Positions 15,413-26,000 of a DNA stretch of 64,000 bases are shown here, piece by piece (the stretch's first letter is position 1; each line of letters starts with the position of its first letter). The notes under the pieces were generated by a model. That model had not been told where the DNA came from. It did no database searches and saw only the letters and a program-made list of their open reading frames with translations. The DNA comes from Rhizobium cauense. Lineage in GTDB: Bacteria > Pseudomonadota > Alphaproteobacteria > Rhizobiales > Rhizobiaceae. The stretch spans positions 62,001-126,000 of the forward strand of contig NZ_JAEUAT010000001.1 of NCBI RefSeq assembly GCF_019511525.1. The letters are read 5' to 3'. The translations under genes were made by a program, and so were the position numbers.

Positions 15413-18319
15413 TTACCATTTCACCCGGAAGCCGGCGGTTCCACTGAGAGCATAGCTGTCTGCGAAGTCCTTGAGCGCGGATTTGGCTGTCAACTCGCCG
15501 TAAACGGAGAAGCGCTCGTCCTTCCATGTGACGGAGCCGCCGAGGGTGAGGCCCGCCCAGAGACGCTCGCTCTCACTGTTGAAGCCGACGCCCGATACGT
15601 CGACCGCCGTGCCGTCCAGAAACTCGTTGTAGAGGTTGGCAACGCCATATACCCGCCCGTGGACCGCGTTGCCGCCGGAAGACTGCCAGGTCTCGTCGCG
15701 ATCAAGGGCCACACCCAGCCGACCGATGAGGCTGTCACCGTCCTTCAACGACACGCGTGCGCCGAACCGGTCGTTGAAGTCGTCGAAGTCGACCGAGGAA
15801 TAAACAAGCTGGGCCTGCGGCGTTATCGACCATGAGCCGGAGGTGATGCGGCGGCCGGTTTCGAGGCTCAGGGCATAACCGAAGCCGTTGCTGCCGTCCT
15901 TGAGGTAGCCATCCATCAGATCGGATTTCAGATTGGTGTCGTACCAGGTCGCCTGGCTTACAGCGTCTGCATAGAAGCCGTCCTCGCCATACCAGGTCAG
16001 CGTCGCCCCGACGCCGTATCCTGTGGTATCGACCTCACCGTTGCCATAGATCGAGCTGATGTCGCCTGTGATCGTGCCGAGATGCGCGGTGAGCCCGCCG
16101 ATCAGGCGGCCCTTGCCGTTCTGGCACAACTCACCGTCGATCCCGCCTTCGGATTTCCACAGATTGTAGTCGTAGGCAGAACCGCTGCTGCTGACCTCAG
16201 GTGCGACGCTTCCGTGCACACCGTTCGTTCGAAACCACACACCGTCAAGCCCCGCTGCGGCAACAGGATCGATGTCCGTCTGCCAGTATCGGTTCCCGAC
16301 ACGCTGCTGCAATGTGCCGAGTTCGTTCAGCATCTGCAGCATCTGCGGATAGGCCTCGTACATGGCGACCCCCGGCTGGTACAACGGCTCCGGTGGCACG
16401 GATGCATTCAGTGTCGAGCGCAGATACCAGTCGCCGTCTGTGCCTTGATAAAGCCGATAGGCATAGGCACCGCCGACGACGGCCTGATCGCCCTCGTAGA
16501 CATAGTCGCCGAGCAGCGAGAAAGTCCCGGTCGACGTGCCGCCGACATCGACGATCCTGATGCCCTGGTCCGTCAGTGCGCCGTCTCCGCCAAGATTGGT
16601 GACGCTGACGGTCGTGGTCCCCGTCGTGTTACCCGTGACGACGAGCTGATCGGTGGCCGAGCTATCCTCGCCAAGGACGCTTTCGATCGCCAGGGTACCG
16701 CCATCGCCGATATAGTCGCCTGCGATTGTCAGCGTGCCGATCCCGTTGCTGCCGGGTGCGATGGTGCCGCCGGCATCGTTTGTCGTGTCGCCGACGACGC
16801 CCGTGCCAGCGAGAACGCCAGTGACGACATCCACAACCCCGCCCAGGGTTCCATTGACCTCCAGCATGCCGCCGTAAATGCTGGCGGTGCCGGAAAAGCC
16901 CGTCTGGTCTGCATTGAAGATCGTTCGCCCTGCGAACTGGTTGATCGCACCGCTGCCGTTGATCGCGGTATCGAAGAGATAGCCGCTTTCAGTGTGGTTG
17001 AAATTGATCTCGGCCCTTGCCGCGAGGGTCACCGCAGACGCGACAAGCGTGCCGGCCGCCTGTGCCGCTCCTCCCGCTGCCCCGCCAATGTTCAGCGACG
17101 CGTTGCTATCGGCGTCCGCGCCTCCGACCACGAGTGCCGAAGCGCCTCCGTTCACCACCACTCTGCCGTCGTCGGCAATGGTCAGAACGCCGGTGCCGAA
17201 AGTTCCAACGTTGATGCTCGTTGCGCTCAGTTCAGAACCTTCGCCGGAGACCAGGACGTCGAAATCGGGAACGACAGCCCCGCTCGCGGTGGCGATGTTC
17301 ATGGTCGTTGCGGTCACGACGCCGCCATCGAGGATCGAGAGCGAGCCTTTTTGCATGCCGAAGATCGCAGCCGTATCCCATCGGGAGCCCTCACCCGACA
17401 CGATGGCCGTGACGTTGGCTCCCGCGTAAGCGGTGGCGCCAAGGCCGCCGAAAGTTGTCGCACCGCTGATGTCAACCACAGCGCCATCAAGCACATTGAT
17501 GGCGGTTGTGCCGTTATAAGAGCCGAAACCGCCAGCCTCCAATCTTGACCCGTCTCCGAGGACATTGATGGTCGCCGTCCCGAGAGTGCCAGGTTTGTGG
17601 ACCAAGACGCTGGCCGATGTGGTGTAGGCCGCACCGTCCTCGATCGTGAATGTGGAAACGCTTCCGACGCCGCCGCTCAATTGCGTGGTGTCGGTACCCG
17701 TAGCGGTCAAGCGGGTCCCCGCGCCTGATAGCGTCAGGCTCGCCTCTGAACCGGCAGTCGAAGCAATGTTCAGCTGGGAAAGTGTGCCGCCGGCCGATGT
17801 TCCAAACGTGACATCGCCGCCATTGTTGATCACCATGGCACCGTCATCAACGGTTATGCGGCTTACACCTGATGCCGTTCCGTTGACGACAAGCGTGCCG
17901 CCATTGTTGTTGGTCAGGACCGTGTTGGTGTTGACGATCTGGCCGGACAAAGTGAGCGTCGTGCCGGTGGCAATACTGAGGTTTGCCGCGGTCGAAAAGG
18001 TCAGTGTATGACTTCCCGTTTCCACGGTGATGTTCCTGTTGACCGCCGACAAGGTGCTGGTAACCGCAAAGCTGCTTGTCAGGGTTATCGTGGAGGATGG
18101 GTCGCCGCTTGCTGCGGCGTCGGCGATCGCCTGATTGAGTTCGCTTTCATTCGACGCTGTGAAGTTTGCGGCGAGCGACGGTCGGATGGTGCAGCCTATC
18201 GCGAGGACGATGATCGAGACGCCGGAGAGGAAACGGACCTTCCTGTCCGATTTGACGGCTGCCCGTCCAAGCACTCGTGCCGCTCTTGAAGTCCGTGTTT
18301 CCACCGCACCGTCGCTCAT
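15413..18319 (-). CDS. Type Va autotransporter adhesin-like protein
   Basis: A 968-residue outer-membrane autotransporter. It has an extended basic N terminus and a long signal peptide (SGVSIIVLAIG, cleaved near SLAAN), then a passenger of about 600 residues made of Gly/Ser/Thr/Asn-rich beta-helix repeats with recurring DGA.V and SGEGSR.. turns, an alpha-helical linker (PLYQPGVAMYEAYPQML) and a barrel of about 280 residues ending in the aromatic signature FRVKW recognised by the Bam machinery. AGGGG lies seven bases before the ATG at 18319, so longer readings are rejected. No protease triad is visible; an adhesin or surface role is inferred. A fragment of its 3' end is repeated at 12631-12719. 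Confidence 0.9.
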   Translation of the reverse strand: MSDGAVETRTSRAARVLGRAAVKSDRKVRFLSGVSIIVLAIGCTIRPSLAANFTASNESELNQAIADAAASGDPSSTITLTSSFAVTSTLSAVNRNITVETGSHTLTFSTAANLSIATGTTLTLSGQIVNTNTVLTNNNGGTLVVNGTASGVSRITVDDGAMVINNGGDVTFGTSAGGTLSQLNIASTAGSEASLTLSGAGTRLTATGTDTTQLSGGVGSVSTFTIEDGAAYTTSASVLVHKPGTLGTATINVLGDGSRLEAGGFGSYNGTTAINVLDGAVVDISGATTFGGLGATAYAGANVTAIVSGEGSRWDTAAIFGMQKGSLSILDGGVVTATTMNIATASGAVVPDFDVLVSGEGSELSATSINVGTFGTGVLTIADDGRVVVNGGASALVVGGADADSNASLNIGGAAGGAAQAAGTLVASAVTLAARAEINFNHTESGYLFDTAINGSGAINQFAGRTIFNADQTGFSGTASIYGGMLEVNGTLGGVVDVVTGVLAGTGVVGDTTNDAGGTIAPGSNGIGTLTIAGDYIGDGGTLAIESVLGEDSSATDQLVVTGNTTGTTTVSVTNLGGDGALTDQGIRIVDVGGTSTGTFSLLGDYVYEGDQAVVGGAYAYRLYQGTDGDWYLRSTLNASVPPEPLYQPGVAMYEAYPQMLQMLNELGTLQQRVGNRYWQTDIDPVAAAGLDGVWFRTNGVHGSVAPEVSSSGSAYDYNLWKSEGGIDGELCQNGKGRLIGGLTAHLGTITGDISSIYGNGEVDTTGYGVGATLTWYGEDGFYADAVSQATWYDTNLKSDLMDGYLKDGSNGFGYALSLETGRRITSGSWSITPQAQLVYSSVDFDDFNDRFGARVSLKDGDSLIGRLGVALDRDETWQSSGGNAVHGRVYGVANLYNEFLDGTAVDVSGVGFNSESERLWAGLTLGGSVTWKDERFSVYGELTAKSALKDFADSYALSGTAGFRVKW

Positions 18320-18784
18320 GTCCGCCCCTAAAATGAATGCATTTCCCCGCAGCTCTTCCAATTGAATACAATGAAAGGTTGCGGCTCCAGGCAATCGGAT
18401 AGTCAAAAAAAGTAACGGGCGAAACAGCGAGTTCTGGCGGGCAGGAATTGAGGGTGGACGCGGTCGGGCTTCAGATTCGCCCATAAATGACCGTTAAAGC
18501 AATTATTTAAGCTTTTTCGTATCGAGATTGAGCCTCTCGAACAACAGCCAAACACCGCAGTTATCATAGCAAGCAATAAGAGCAATCTATACGAGTATAG
18601 GTCTCAAATTAGTCTTATTCTTTTCGACTTGTGTGCTCAGGAACACTCGTCAAGGACGGCCTCTACCGATGATGCCTACTGTTATGGCACATTCCTGCCG
18701 TGTTGGATCTTTTGCAGTCCGCTCGGATTCTCGCGGCGAGCCGCAAAGGCTTCTGGAAGAAGCGTTCCGGCATCGGTTCCTTGC
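18320..18784. other. AT-richer intergenic region
   Basis: About 465 bases between the autotransporter start and the lipoprotein stop, noticeably richer in A and T around 18480-18640 than the rest of the window. No credible gene. It should contain the autotransporter promoter; no clear element was identified. Confidence 0.5.
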
Positions 18785-19072
18785 CTAGCGTCTGCTCCAT
18801 GCCAAGAACGGCCGGTAGTGTCGCTGGACGATGAGCAGGGACCGATCCGGTTGGATCATATAGATCTCCTCGACCTCCCGCCCCGTCTGATCAGTGAACG
18901 TATGGGGGAACGTGGAGCCAGCCGGCGACTTTGCCAGCTTCGTTCGAGGCTGACCGCCATAGGTGATGCTGCCTGGAATAGGCGCGTATCCTTCCGCCGG
19001 ATAGGAGCCCGAAGAGACCGAGCATCCTGCAACGAGAACTGCCGCAATGACCGCCGCCACTATTTGGATCAT
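18785..19072 (-). CDS. Small lipoprotein (paralogue of 2198-2476)
   Basis: A 95-residue predicted lipoprotein with lipobox LVAGC (acylated Cys at residue 17, as in its paralogue). The segment PIPGSITYGGQPRTKL, followed by KSP and GS, DQTGREVEEIYMIQPDRS, aligns closely with the protein at 2198-2476; the C termini differ. The start at 19072 is set by GGAGG seven bases upstream; an earlier in-frame start at 19108 has none. The function is unknown. Confidence 0.7.
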   Translation of the reverse strand: MIQIVAAVIAAVLVAGCSVSSGSYPAEGYAPIPGSITYGGQPRTKLAKSPAGSTFPHTFTDQTGREVEEIYMIQPDRSLLIVQRHYRPFLAWSRR

Positions 19073-19183
19073 CCTCGTGCCTCCCAGCTTCTCGGCGGAA
19101 CCTGTCACATGTGGTCGCCTGTAATTATGGTGTACCCTATTTCGCGATGGCGTTGTTACAGAAAACCATCGAATGAGAACGAA

Positions 19184-19717
19184 ATGGGCTTCAGGAACTA
19201 TCTGATTGAAGGCGTTTCCGGGAGTGGCAAAACCTCAGTTGCGACCGAACTGCAGCAGCGCGGTTACCACGTCATCCACGGCGATCGTGAGTTGGCTTAC
19301 AGAGGCGATCCCAAGACGGGTGAACCATTAGACAGCTTTGCGCATCGGCAGAGCATTCGGGATGTGGCGTTCGGGCACGAGCACCATCTTTGGGATGTCG
19401 AAAAGGTCAAATCCCTCGTCGTTGATCGAAACCATCCCATCTCCTTCTTCTGCGGCGGCTCACGGAATTTCCATCAGTTCATCGACCTGTTTGACGACAT
19501 CTTCGTGCTTGAGGTCGATCTGGACACGTTGAAGAAGCGGCTCGCCGGCAGACCTGAAGACGAGTTTGGCGGAAGGCCCGCCGAACAAGAACTGATCGTG
19601 CGGCTGCACGCCACGAAGGAAGACGTTCCCAAGAACGCGACAGCCATTGATGCCACTGCGCCGCTAGGCAGCGTTGTCGACGACATTCTATCGAGATGCC
19701 GAGGGATCGACCAATAG
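19184..19717 (+). CDS. P-loop nucleoside/shikimate-kinase-like protein
   Basis: A 177-residue soluble P-loop protein. Walker A is GVSGSGKTS at residues 10-18, followed by RGYHVIHGDREL, an acidic hydrophobic strand IFVLEVDLDTL and an Arg-rich lid-like KKRLAGRPEDEFGG, the layout of small-molecule kinases such as adenylate or shikimate kinase. The substrate is not predictable. The ATG at 19184 is the natural start; the frame runs open far upstream but without ribosome site or similarity. Confidence 0.65.
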   Translation: MGFRNYLIEGVSGSGKTSVATELQQRGYHVIHGDRELAYRGDPKTGEPLDSFAHRQSIRDVAFGHEHHLWDVEKVKSLVVDRNHPISFFCGGSRNFHQFIDLFDDIFVLEVDLDTLKKRLAGRPEDEFGGRPAEQELIVRLHATKEDVPKNATAIDATAPLGSVVDDILSRCRGIDQ

Positions 19718-20013
19718 CAGCGATGCCTGGCGCCAGCGGGCAAAGGCCTGCGGCTTTCGACCAAAATGCAGAACCATCCTCGCACGTTCGTGCCACAGTG
19801 GTACTCGCGGCAGTCAAAGCGGCAGCCCGCTCTCGAACGCTGCCGCTCGTAGCTGTTGCAACAAAGTTTAACGGTCTTTCAAACCCAAAATGCACCAAGG
19901 CATCCTAATTTTAGGCGTGACTCAACTAGCGGGTTGTTGCCATAATTCGGCGCCAGCATGTCTACAAGCGTTATGGCGGGGTTTATCAAGCGTATGATTC
20001 GGAGGAATAGCGT

Positions 20014-20985
20014 ATGCGAAAAATCGGCTGTCTGACCTTTGTGGCCTGCGTGTCTACGGCACTTGCGGCCACGCCTGTTACCCTGGACCTGAGAAGCCCC
20101 CTGAAGCTCACGACGTTGAGCGCCCTCGCCGGCAATGGAAACGGTGGTGGCAATGGTGGCGGAAACTCCGGCGGGAATGGCGGTGGGAATGGTGGCGGGA
20201 ATGGCGGCGGGAATGGCGGCGGCAAGAGTGAGAGCCACGCTTCGACTGGTCACGGAAAATCCGGACTGTCGTCTCGCGACAAAAGCGAAACCGGCAAGTC
20301 AAGCGATCCGATAGCAACCGCGCTCGGGAAGCTTTTTGGCACTGACAAGAACAAAGAAAAGCGGGTTGCACCCAAGAAGCTCTCGACGGAAACCGCAAAG
20401 GTGTCGCCGAAGACCGAGAAAGCGCATCTGAAGGTGGCCAAGCCCACGCCCAAGCCAGAGAAGCTTCCCGTGGTGACAGAGGTCACCGCCGTGGAAGTGG
20501 AAGAACCACCTCTGGCTGAGAAGCCCAATCTGGCGGCAAAGCTTGGCGGCTTGAACTCGCTGAAACGTAATTATCATGCGTATCTCAACTCCAACGATCC
20601 GCGCATGGCTGCCATCCGAGACTATGTTGTTGCCTATGCTCAGTTCGAGTTGGACAACGGCGTCGATGCCGTCCCGACAGATCCGGCCCTCAGCGACGAG
20701 GCCTTGAGTGCGGCGCTACTGGCTGCAGCGAACAAAGATATCGGTACGGTACAGCAGCCAGGCGATGTCGTGGTGGCAGATCCTGAAGTAATGGCATGGG
20801 CTAAGGACGTTCTGGGTGTCGGTCCTGGCGTCGGCAAGATCGACCAGGTGCGGGATGCCATGGCGTCTGAGCAGCCGGTTGACGAGACAGCCGAAACCGA
20901 TCCTGTAACAGGTCAGGAAACAGGCGAAGCAACCGAGTTGACCCAGCCAGTTCCCGCCACGGAACAGGTGGCCAGAGCCCAGTAA
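20014..20985 (+). CDS. Secreted Gly/Asn-rich repeat protein
   Basis: A 323-residue protein with a signal peptide (cleavage near ALAATP), then a GGGN tandem repeat at residues 40-70, a Lys/Pro/Glu-rich stretch to about 165 and a folded C-terminal segment that begins LNSLKRNYHAYLNSNDPRM and continues with AIRDYVVAY. That last motif is seen in other rhizobial exported proteins of unknown function. GGAGG lies eight bases before the ATG. Likely exported, possibly cell-wall or matrix associated; no enzymatic motif. It stands alone. Confidence 0.75.
   Translation: MRKIGCLTFVACVSTALAATPVTLDLRSPLKLTTLSALAGNGNGGGNGGGNSGGNGGGNGGGNGGGNGGGKSESHASTGHGKSGLSSRDKSETGKSSDPIATALGKLFGTDKNKEKRVAPKKLSTETAKVSPKTEKAHLKVAKPTPKPEKLPVVTEVTAVEVEEPPLAEKPNLAAKLGGLNSLKRNYHAYLNSNDPRMAAIRDYVVAYAQFELDNGVDAVPTDPALSDEALSAALLAAANKDIGTVQQPGDVVVADPEVMAWAKDVLGVGPGVGKIDQVRDAMASEQPVDETAETDPVTGQETGEATELTQPVPATEQVARAQ
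20131..20223 (+). repeat. Tandem GGN-GGN-GGN-AAY coding repeat
   Basis: Imperfect 12-base repeat inside the preceding gene that encodes about seven GGGN units. The third-base variation (GGC, GGT, GGG) shows it is held at protein level but could still change length by slippage in 12-base steps. Confidence 0.85.
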
Positions 20986-21003
20986 TTCGGTTCAACGAAA
21001 GAC

Positions 21004-21027
21004 GGCGCAACCATCTCTTTTTGCGCC
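21004..21027 (+). terminator. Hairpin after the Gly/Asn-rich gene
   Basis: Arms GGCGCAA and TTGCGCC with a 10-base loop, 18 bases after the stop codon. There is no T run after the stem, so it is a weak candidate terminator. Confidence 0.4.
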
Positions 21028-21136
21028 AACCTAGTTGCGTACTTGGTGGGGCACGCTCGTTATCCGCAGCGCGCCCCTCGTTTCCACTCTTGGCACGACC
21101 TGCCGCATTCGCTTCGTCAGAGTTCGCGTGGTCCCG

Positions 21137-22303
21137 CTACAGCTTCAGAATGTAATCACAGAGCCGATCAGCGGCCATCTGGATCTGCGCCGGATCGCGC
21201 AGGAAGCAGGCGCGCAGGAAGAGCTCGCCACCCGCGCCGAAGGCCGCTCCGGGTGCCAGCCCTACGCCTGTCTTGTCGACGATGTCGATCGCCGCCTTGC
21301 GGCTGTCGGTCACGCCGTCGATTTTCAAGAATGCGTAAAGTGCGCCATCAGGCTTCAGCGTCTCGACCCGGTTCGTCGCAATCAGCGCGTCACAAAGGAT
21401 GTCGCGGGAGCGTTTCGCCTTGTCGATGTTGGCTTGCACGAAATCGTCGCCATCGTTCAGGGCGGCGACCGCGCCGCGTTGCATGAACTGCGCCACACCT
21501 GAAGTCGAATACTGGATCAGGTTCTCGAGCACCTGGCCGGTTTGCGGCGGGGCAACGATCCAGCCGACGCGCCAGCCGGTCATCGACCAGTTCTTCGAGA
21601 AGGAGTTGACGAACATGATCTTGTCGTCAGGCTCCATCACATCGAGGAAGGACGGCGCGCGGCCACCGGCAAAGTAGTAGCGGGCGTAGATCTCGTCGGC
21701 CATGATCCAGAGATCATGCTTGCGCGCGAGCGCCAGGATGGCTCTGAGGTCATCCTTGGTTGCGGTCCAGCCTGTCGGGTTGGACGGCGTGTTGATGAAC
21801 AGCGCCTTGGTCTTCGGCGTGATCGCCGCTGCAATGCGGTCGAGATCGACCGCCCACCTGCCGCCCTCGAAGGTCAGCTGCACGCCGACCGACCGGGCAC
21901 CGGCAATTTCCAGGGCCGCGGCAATGTTCGGCCAGGCGGGCGTCAGGTAGACGAGTTCGTCGCCTGGCGACGTCATGGCCTGCACAGCGATCTGGATCGC
22001 CTGCATGCCGGAACCGGTGACATAGAAATGCTCGACCGGCAGCGTGACGTCGAAATGCCTGGCGTAATAGTCGGAGAGCCCCTGGCGCAGCTCCGGGATC
22101 CCGCGTTGATAGGTATAAAAGGTCTCGCCGCCTGCCAGTGCGTCAATCGCTGCCTTGTTGATGAAATCGGGCGTCGACAGATCGCCCTCGCCGACCCAAA
22201 GTGGCAGAAGGCCGTCACGACCACGGGCATAGTTGACGACTTCGACGATCCCGCTTTCAGGCGCCAGGACGGCGCGCGGGCTAAGGCTGCTGACAATCGA
22301 CAT
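21137..22303 (-). CDS. Class I/II PLP-dependent aminotransferase
   Basis: A 388-residue fold-type-I aminotransferase of the aspartate/aromatic group. Seen: LPLWVGEGDLSTPDFI near the N terminus, TYQRGIPELRQGLSDYY (cofactor and substrate loop), NTPSNPTGW, the Asp-x-x-Tyr ADEIYAR segment and NSFSKNWSMTGWRVGW, where Lys binds PLP. GGAG lies seven bases before the ATG. The amino-acid specificity cannot be read from sequence. It may be followed on the same strand from mscL, but a strong hairpin separates the two. Confidence 0.9.
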   Translation of the reverse strand: MSIVSSLSPRAVLAPESGIVEVVNYARGRDGLLPLWVGEGDLSTPDFINKAAIDALAGGETFYTYQRGIPELRQGLSDYYARHFDVTLPVEHFYVTGSGMQAIQIAVQAMTSPGDELVYLTPAWPNIAAALEIAGARSVGVQLTFEGGRWAVDLDRIAAAITPKTKALFINTPSNPTGWTATKDDLRAILALARKHDLWIMADEIYARYYFAGGRAPSFLDVMEPDDKIMFVNSFSKNWSMTGWRVGWIVAPPQTGQVLENLIQYSTSGVAQFMQRGAVAALNDGDDFVQANIDKAKRSRDILCDALIATNRVETLKPDGALYAFLKIDGVTDSRKAAIDIVDKTGVGLAPGAAFGAGGELFLRACFLRDPAQIQMAADRLCDYILKL

Positions 22304-22388
22304 GCATCACTCCGGTTTGCGCCTACATAAAGCAAAGCCGGCCGGAAATCTCATGATAATCGGTGAAACGATATCGATTTTCGTGATG

Positions 22389-22417
22389 GATGGTCCTGCC
22401 GCCGCGGCAGGACCATC
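22389..22417 (-). terminator. Strong hairpin just after mscL
   Basis: Perfect 14-base inverted arms (GATGGTCCTGCCGC and its complement) separated by one base, starting nine bases after the mscL stop. No T run follows on the minus strand, so it may be a rho-independent terminator of the T-poor kind or an mRNA-stabilising stem. Confidence 0.6.
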
Positions 22418-22425
22418 TCGGAACG

Positions 22426-22866
22426 CTACGCCGGGCGCTTTGCCAAGAGGTCACGGATTTCCGTCAGCAGCGCCACATCGGCCGGCGGTGCTGCCGGCGC
22501 GGCGTTTTCTTCCTTGAGCTTCAGCTGCTTGTCCACCTGCTTCTGCAGCGTGTTCACGCCCTTGACCATCAGGAAGATGATCCAGGCAAGGATGAGGAAG
22601 TTGATGAGAACCGTGATGAAGCTGCCATAGGCAAGGACAGCACCCTGCTGGCGAGCAGCGCCGAGCGTCTGCGCGTTGACATTGGAAGACAGGCCAATGA
22701 AGTAGTTCGAAAAGTCGAAGCCACCAAACACGGCACCGACGATCGGCATGATGACATCGTCCACCAGCGACTTGACGATGCCACCGAAGGCGCCACCGAT
22801 GATCACGCCGACTGCAAGGTCCATGACATTCCCGCGGGCGATAAATGCTTTGAACTCATTGAGCAT
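22426..22866 (-). CDS. mscL: Large-conductance mechanosensitive channel
   Basis: MscL forms a pentameric inner-membrane pore that opens under membrane tension during osmotic downshock. The 146-residue protein has the N-terminal amphipathic helix [20 protein letters not shown], first span with the gate glycines [18 protein letters not shown], periplasmic loop, second span [18 protein letters not shown] and a charged C-terminal bundle. The start at 22866 is chosen by GGGAG upstream and by the usual MLNEFK beginning; longer readings are rejected. Transcribed alone. Confidence 0.95.
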   Translation of the reverse strand: MLNEFKAFIARGNVMDLAVGVIIGGAFGGIVKSLVDDVIMPIVGAVFGGFDFSNYFIGLSSNVNAQTLGAARQQGAVLAYGSFITVLINFLILAWIIFLMVKGVNTLQKQVDKQLKLKEENAAPAAPPADVALLTEIRDLLAKRPA

Positions 22867-23080
22867 CCGATCCGTCTCCCTCTGATGCAGTTTCATTGAC
22901 AGGCCATTGTTTTCATTAGCTACATCTTCGATGCAATTATTCAATTGCTAATTACAAATTATCGGCGTCCTGCCGGCGCTCTTTGACTTAATGCCTAGAC
23001 CCACCCGATGTTCAAAGCGTTGAAATTGCCCTAATCTTCGAACTCTGGGAGACCGGCGCCGGTGCGCCGGTGGAGGTTCG

Positions 23081-26000
23081 ATGCTACCAGGCTGGGTCAT
23101 AGTCGCATCTGCGTTCGGCTATCTGCTGCTGCTCTTTGCGGTAGCAAGCCATGGCGATCGCAGGCGCCGGATATTCGGGACGCCTCCGGGCGGACGACCG
23201 GTCGTCTATGCATTCAGCCTTGCGATCTACTGCACGTCCTGGACCTATTTTGGTGGCGTCGGACTGGCATCGCAGCGTGGGCTGGAATTCCTCGGCATCT
23301 ATATCGGCCCTATTCTCGTCTTCACGCTCGGCATGCCGCTGCTGCGGCGGATCATCGAGCTTGCCAAGGCCGAGAAGCTGACATCAGTCGCCGACTTCAT
23401 CTCCGCGCGTTATGGCAAGAACCCGACGGTCGCGACACTCGTGGCACTGATCTCGTTGGTCGGCGCCATCCCCTATATCGCGCTGCAACTCAAGTCCGTG
23501 TCGAGCACCGTGACGGCGATGCTCAACCCGTCGGACTATGGTATCGGCAGCGGCAATCTCTACTTTCTCGACCTGCCGCTGCTCGTGACGCTCGTGCTTG
23601 CCTGCTTTGCAATCATGTTCGGTACGCGCCACACGGATGCGACCGAGCACCAGGACGGGTTGATCCTGGCCATCGCCATGGAGTCGGTCGTCAAGCTGTT
23701 CGCCTTTCTGACGGCTGGCGTCTGCGTGATCTGGTTCCTGTTCGACGGTCCTTCCGATCTCTGGCAGAAGGCCTCCGAAAACCAGCTCGTGCTCTCGGCG
23801 CTTCACTATCATACGCCGATCAGCCGCTGGATCACCTTGATCCTCCTGTCGGCATTCGCCATCATCATGCTGCCGCGACAGTTCCACGTCACGGTTGTCG
23901 AGAACAGGACCGCACGCGAACTCCGGCTCGCCGGCTTCCTGTTTCCGCTCTATCTGGTCGTCATCAATCTCTTCGTCCTGCCGGTGGCGATCGGTGGCCT
24001 GCTGACTTTCGGCGGCAGCGGTGTCGCCGATCTCTACGTCCTCTCCCTGCCGCTTGCCGGGCAGATGCCCGTCGTCTCGCTGATCACCTTCATCGGCGGC
24101 TTCTCCGCCGCGACCGCGATGGTGATCGTTGCGTCGGTAGCGCTGTCGATCATGGTGTCCAACGACATCATCATGCCGATCTTCCTGCACCGGAAGCTGA
24201 CCGATCGCACCGGGCAACGCAACGACTTCTCGAAGACGCTGCTCAATGTCAGACGCAGCGCGATCTTCGCCGTGCTGCTGCTCGGCTACCTCTATTACCG
24301 CTCGACTGACAGCACGACCGGACTTGCCTCCATCGGCCTGCTTTCCTTCGCCGCTATCGCGCAGATGGCCCCTGCCCTTTTCGGCGGCCTTGTGTGGCGG
24401 CGGGCCAATGCGCGTGGCGCCATCCTCGGGCTGACGTCAGGCTTCGTGATCTGGATCTACCTGCTGTTCCTGCCCTCGCTCGGCGGACCTGACTATTCGG
24501 GCGTTGCGAGCGCTGTACTCGACTTCATCTTTCCCGGCACAACGGTCTTCAGCGGTTCCAACGCCGATCCGCTGGTCAACGCGACTGCGATGAGCCTGCT
24601 GGTCAACACTGCCTTCCTGATCATCGGCTCGATGACACGCAATGCCCGTCCGCTCGAGCGCATCCAGGCCGGCATCTTCGTCAAGCGGCAGTCCCGTTCG
24701 CAATTTGCCACGCGCGGCTGGAAGACGCGCATCAGTGTCGGCGATCTGAAGGCGACGATCTCGCGCTATCTCGGCGAAGAGCGTATGGAGCGTTCGTTCC
24801 AGACCTACCAGCAGAACTCCGGCCGCAAGCTGGAGGACGACCAGCCGGCCGACATGGCGCTCATCCACTTCACCGAGCAGCTGCTTGGCAGCGCCATCGG
24901 CTCCTCCTCCGCCCGGCTTGTGCTGTCGTTGATCCTTCAGAAGGTTGAGGATGCCTCCGCCGATACCGCCTGGCTGCTCGACCAGGCAAGCGAGGCGCTG
25001 CAATATAACCAGGATATGCTGCAAACCGCGTTGTCCCAGATGGACCAGGGCATTGCGGTCTTCGACAGCTCGAACAACCTGACGATCTGGAACCGCCGCT
25101 TCAGGCAGCTGCTTGACCTGCCGGAGAACGCGGGACAGGTGGGCTTCCCGCTTGCCGATGTCGTGGCGATCCTCAGCCAGCGCGGCGATGTCCCCGCCGG
25201 CGACGTCCAGCAGACAGTCCGCCATTTCCTGACGCTCGACAAGCCGTTCGCGCTGGTCCTTGGGGGCGGCGAGCGCATCATCGAAGTGCGCTCCAACGCA
25301 ATGCCTGACAAAGGCATCGTCGCGACCTTCACCGATATTACCCAGCGCGTCGCCGCCGACCGGGCACTGAAGCAGGCGAATGAAACGCTGGAACAGCGCG
25401 TGGCCGAGCGGACAGCACAGCTGACCCGCGTCAATCACGAACTCGGCGAGGCGAGAGCCGCGGCTGACGAAGCCAACCTTGGCAAGACCCGCTTCTTTGC
25501 CGCCGCCGGCCACGACATCCTGCAGCCGCTCAATGCCGCCCGGCTCTATTCCTCGGCGCTTGTCGAACGCATGGGGCAATCCGAAAGCAGCACCATCGTT
25601 CGCAACATCGATTCCGCGCTGGAGTCGGTCGAGACCATTCTTGGGGCCGTGCTTGATATTTCGCGCCTCGATACCGGCGCCATGCGGCCTCGGCTTGCCT
25701 CGGTGCCGCTTTCCGACCTGCTTGAGCGGATCCACACGGATTTCGCGCCGCTCGCTCGTGAAAAGAAGCTCAAGCTCGTGGTCATGCCAACCTCGCTCCG
25801 GGTCCGCTCGGATCCCAACCTGCTTCGCCGCCTCGTGCAGAATCTCGTTTCCAACGCGATCAAGTACACGGTCGATGGCAAGGTGCTGGTGGGGGCGCGG
25901 CGGCGTGGGAATCGGGTCGTCATCCAGGTCATGGATTCGGGAATCGGCATTCCGCCTTCCAAATTCCGGACCGTCTTCAAGGAATTCGCCCGCCTCGACG

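Noticed and set aside
16082..17548. A 488-codon frame antisense to the autotransporter
   Set aside because: A consequence of the repetitive GC-rich passenger; no start signal.
18629..19183. N-terminal extension of the P-loop kinase frame
   Set aside because: The frame is open by chance across the divergent lipoprotein gene; similarity to kinases begins only at 19184.
20131..20223. CRISPR array
   Set aside because: The 12-base units have no spacers and encode a Gly/Asn repeat in frame.
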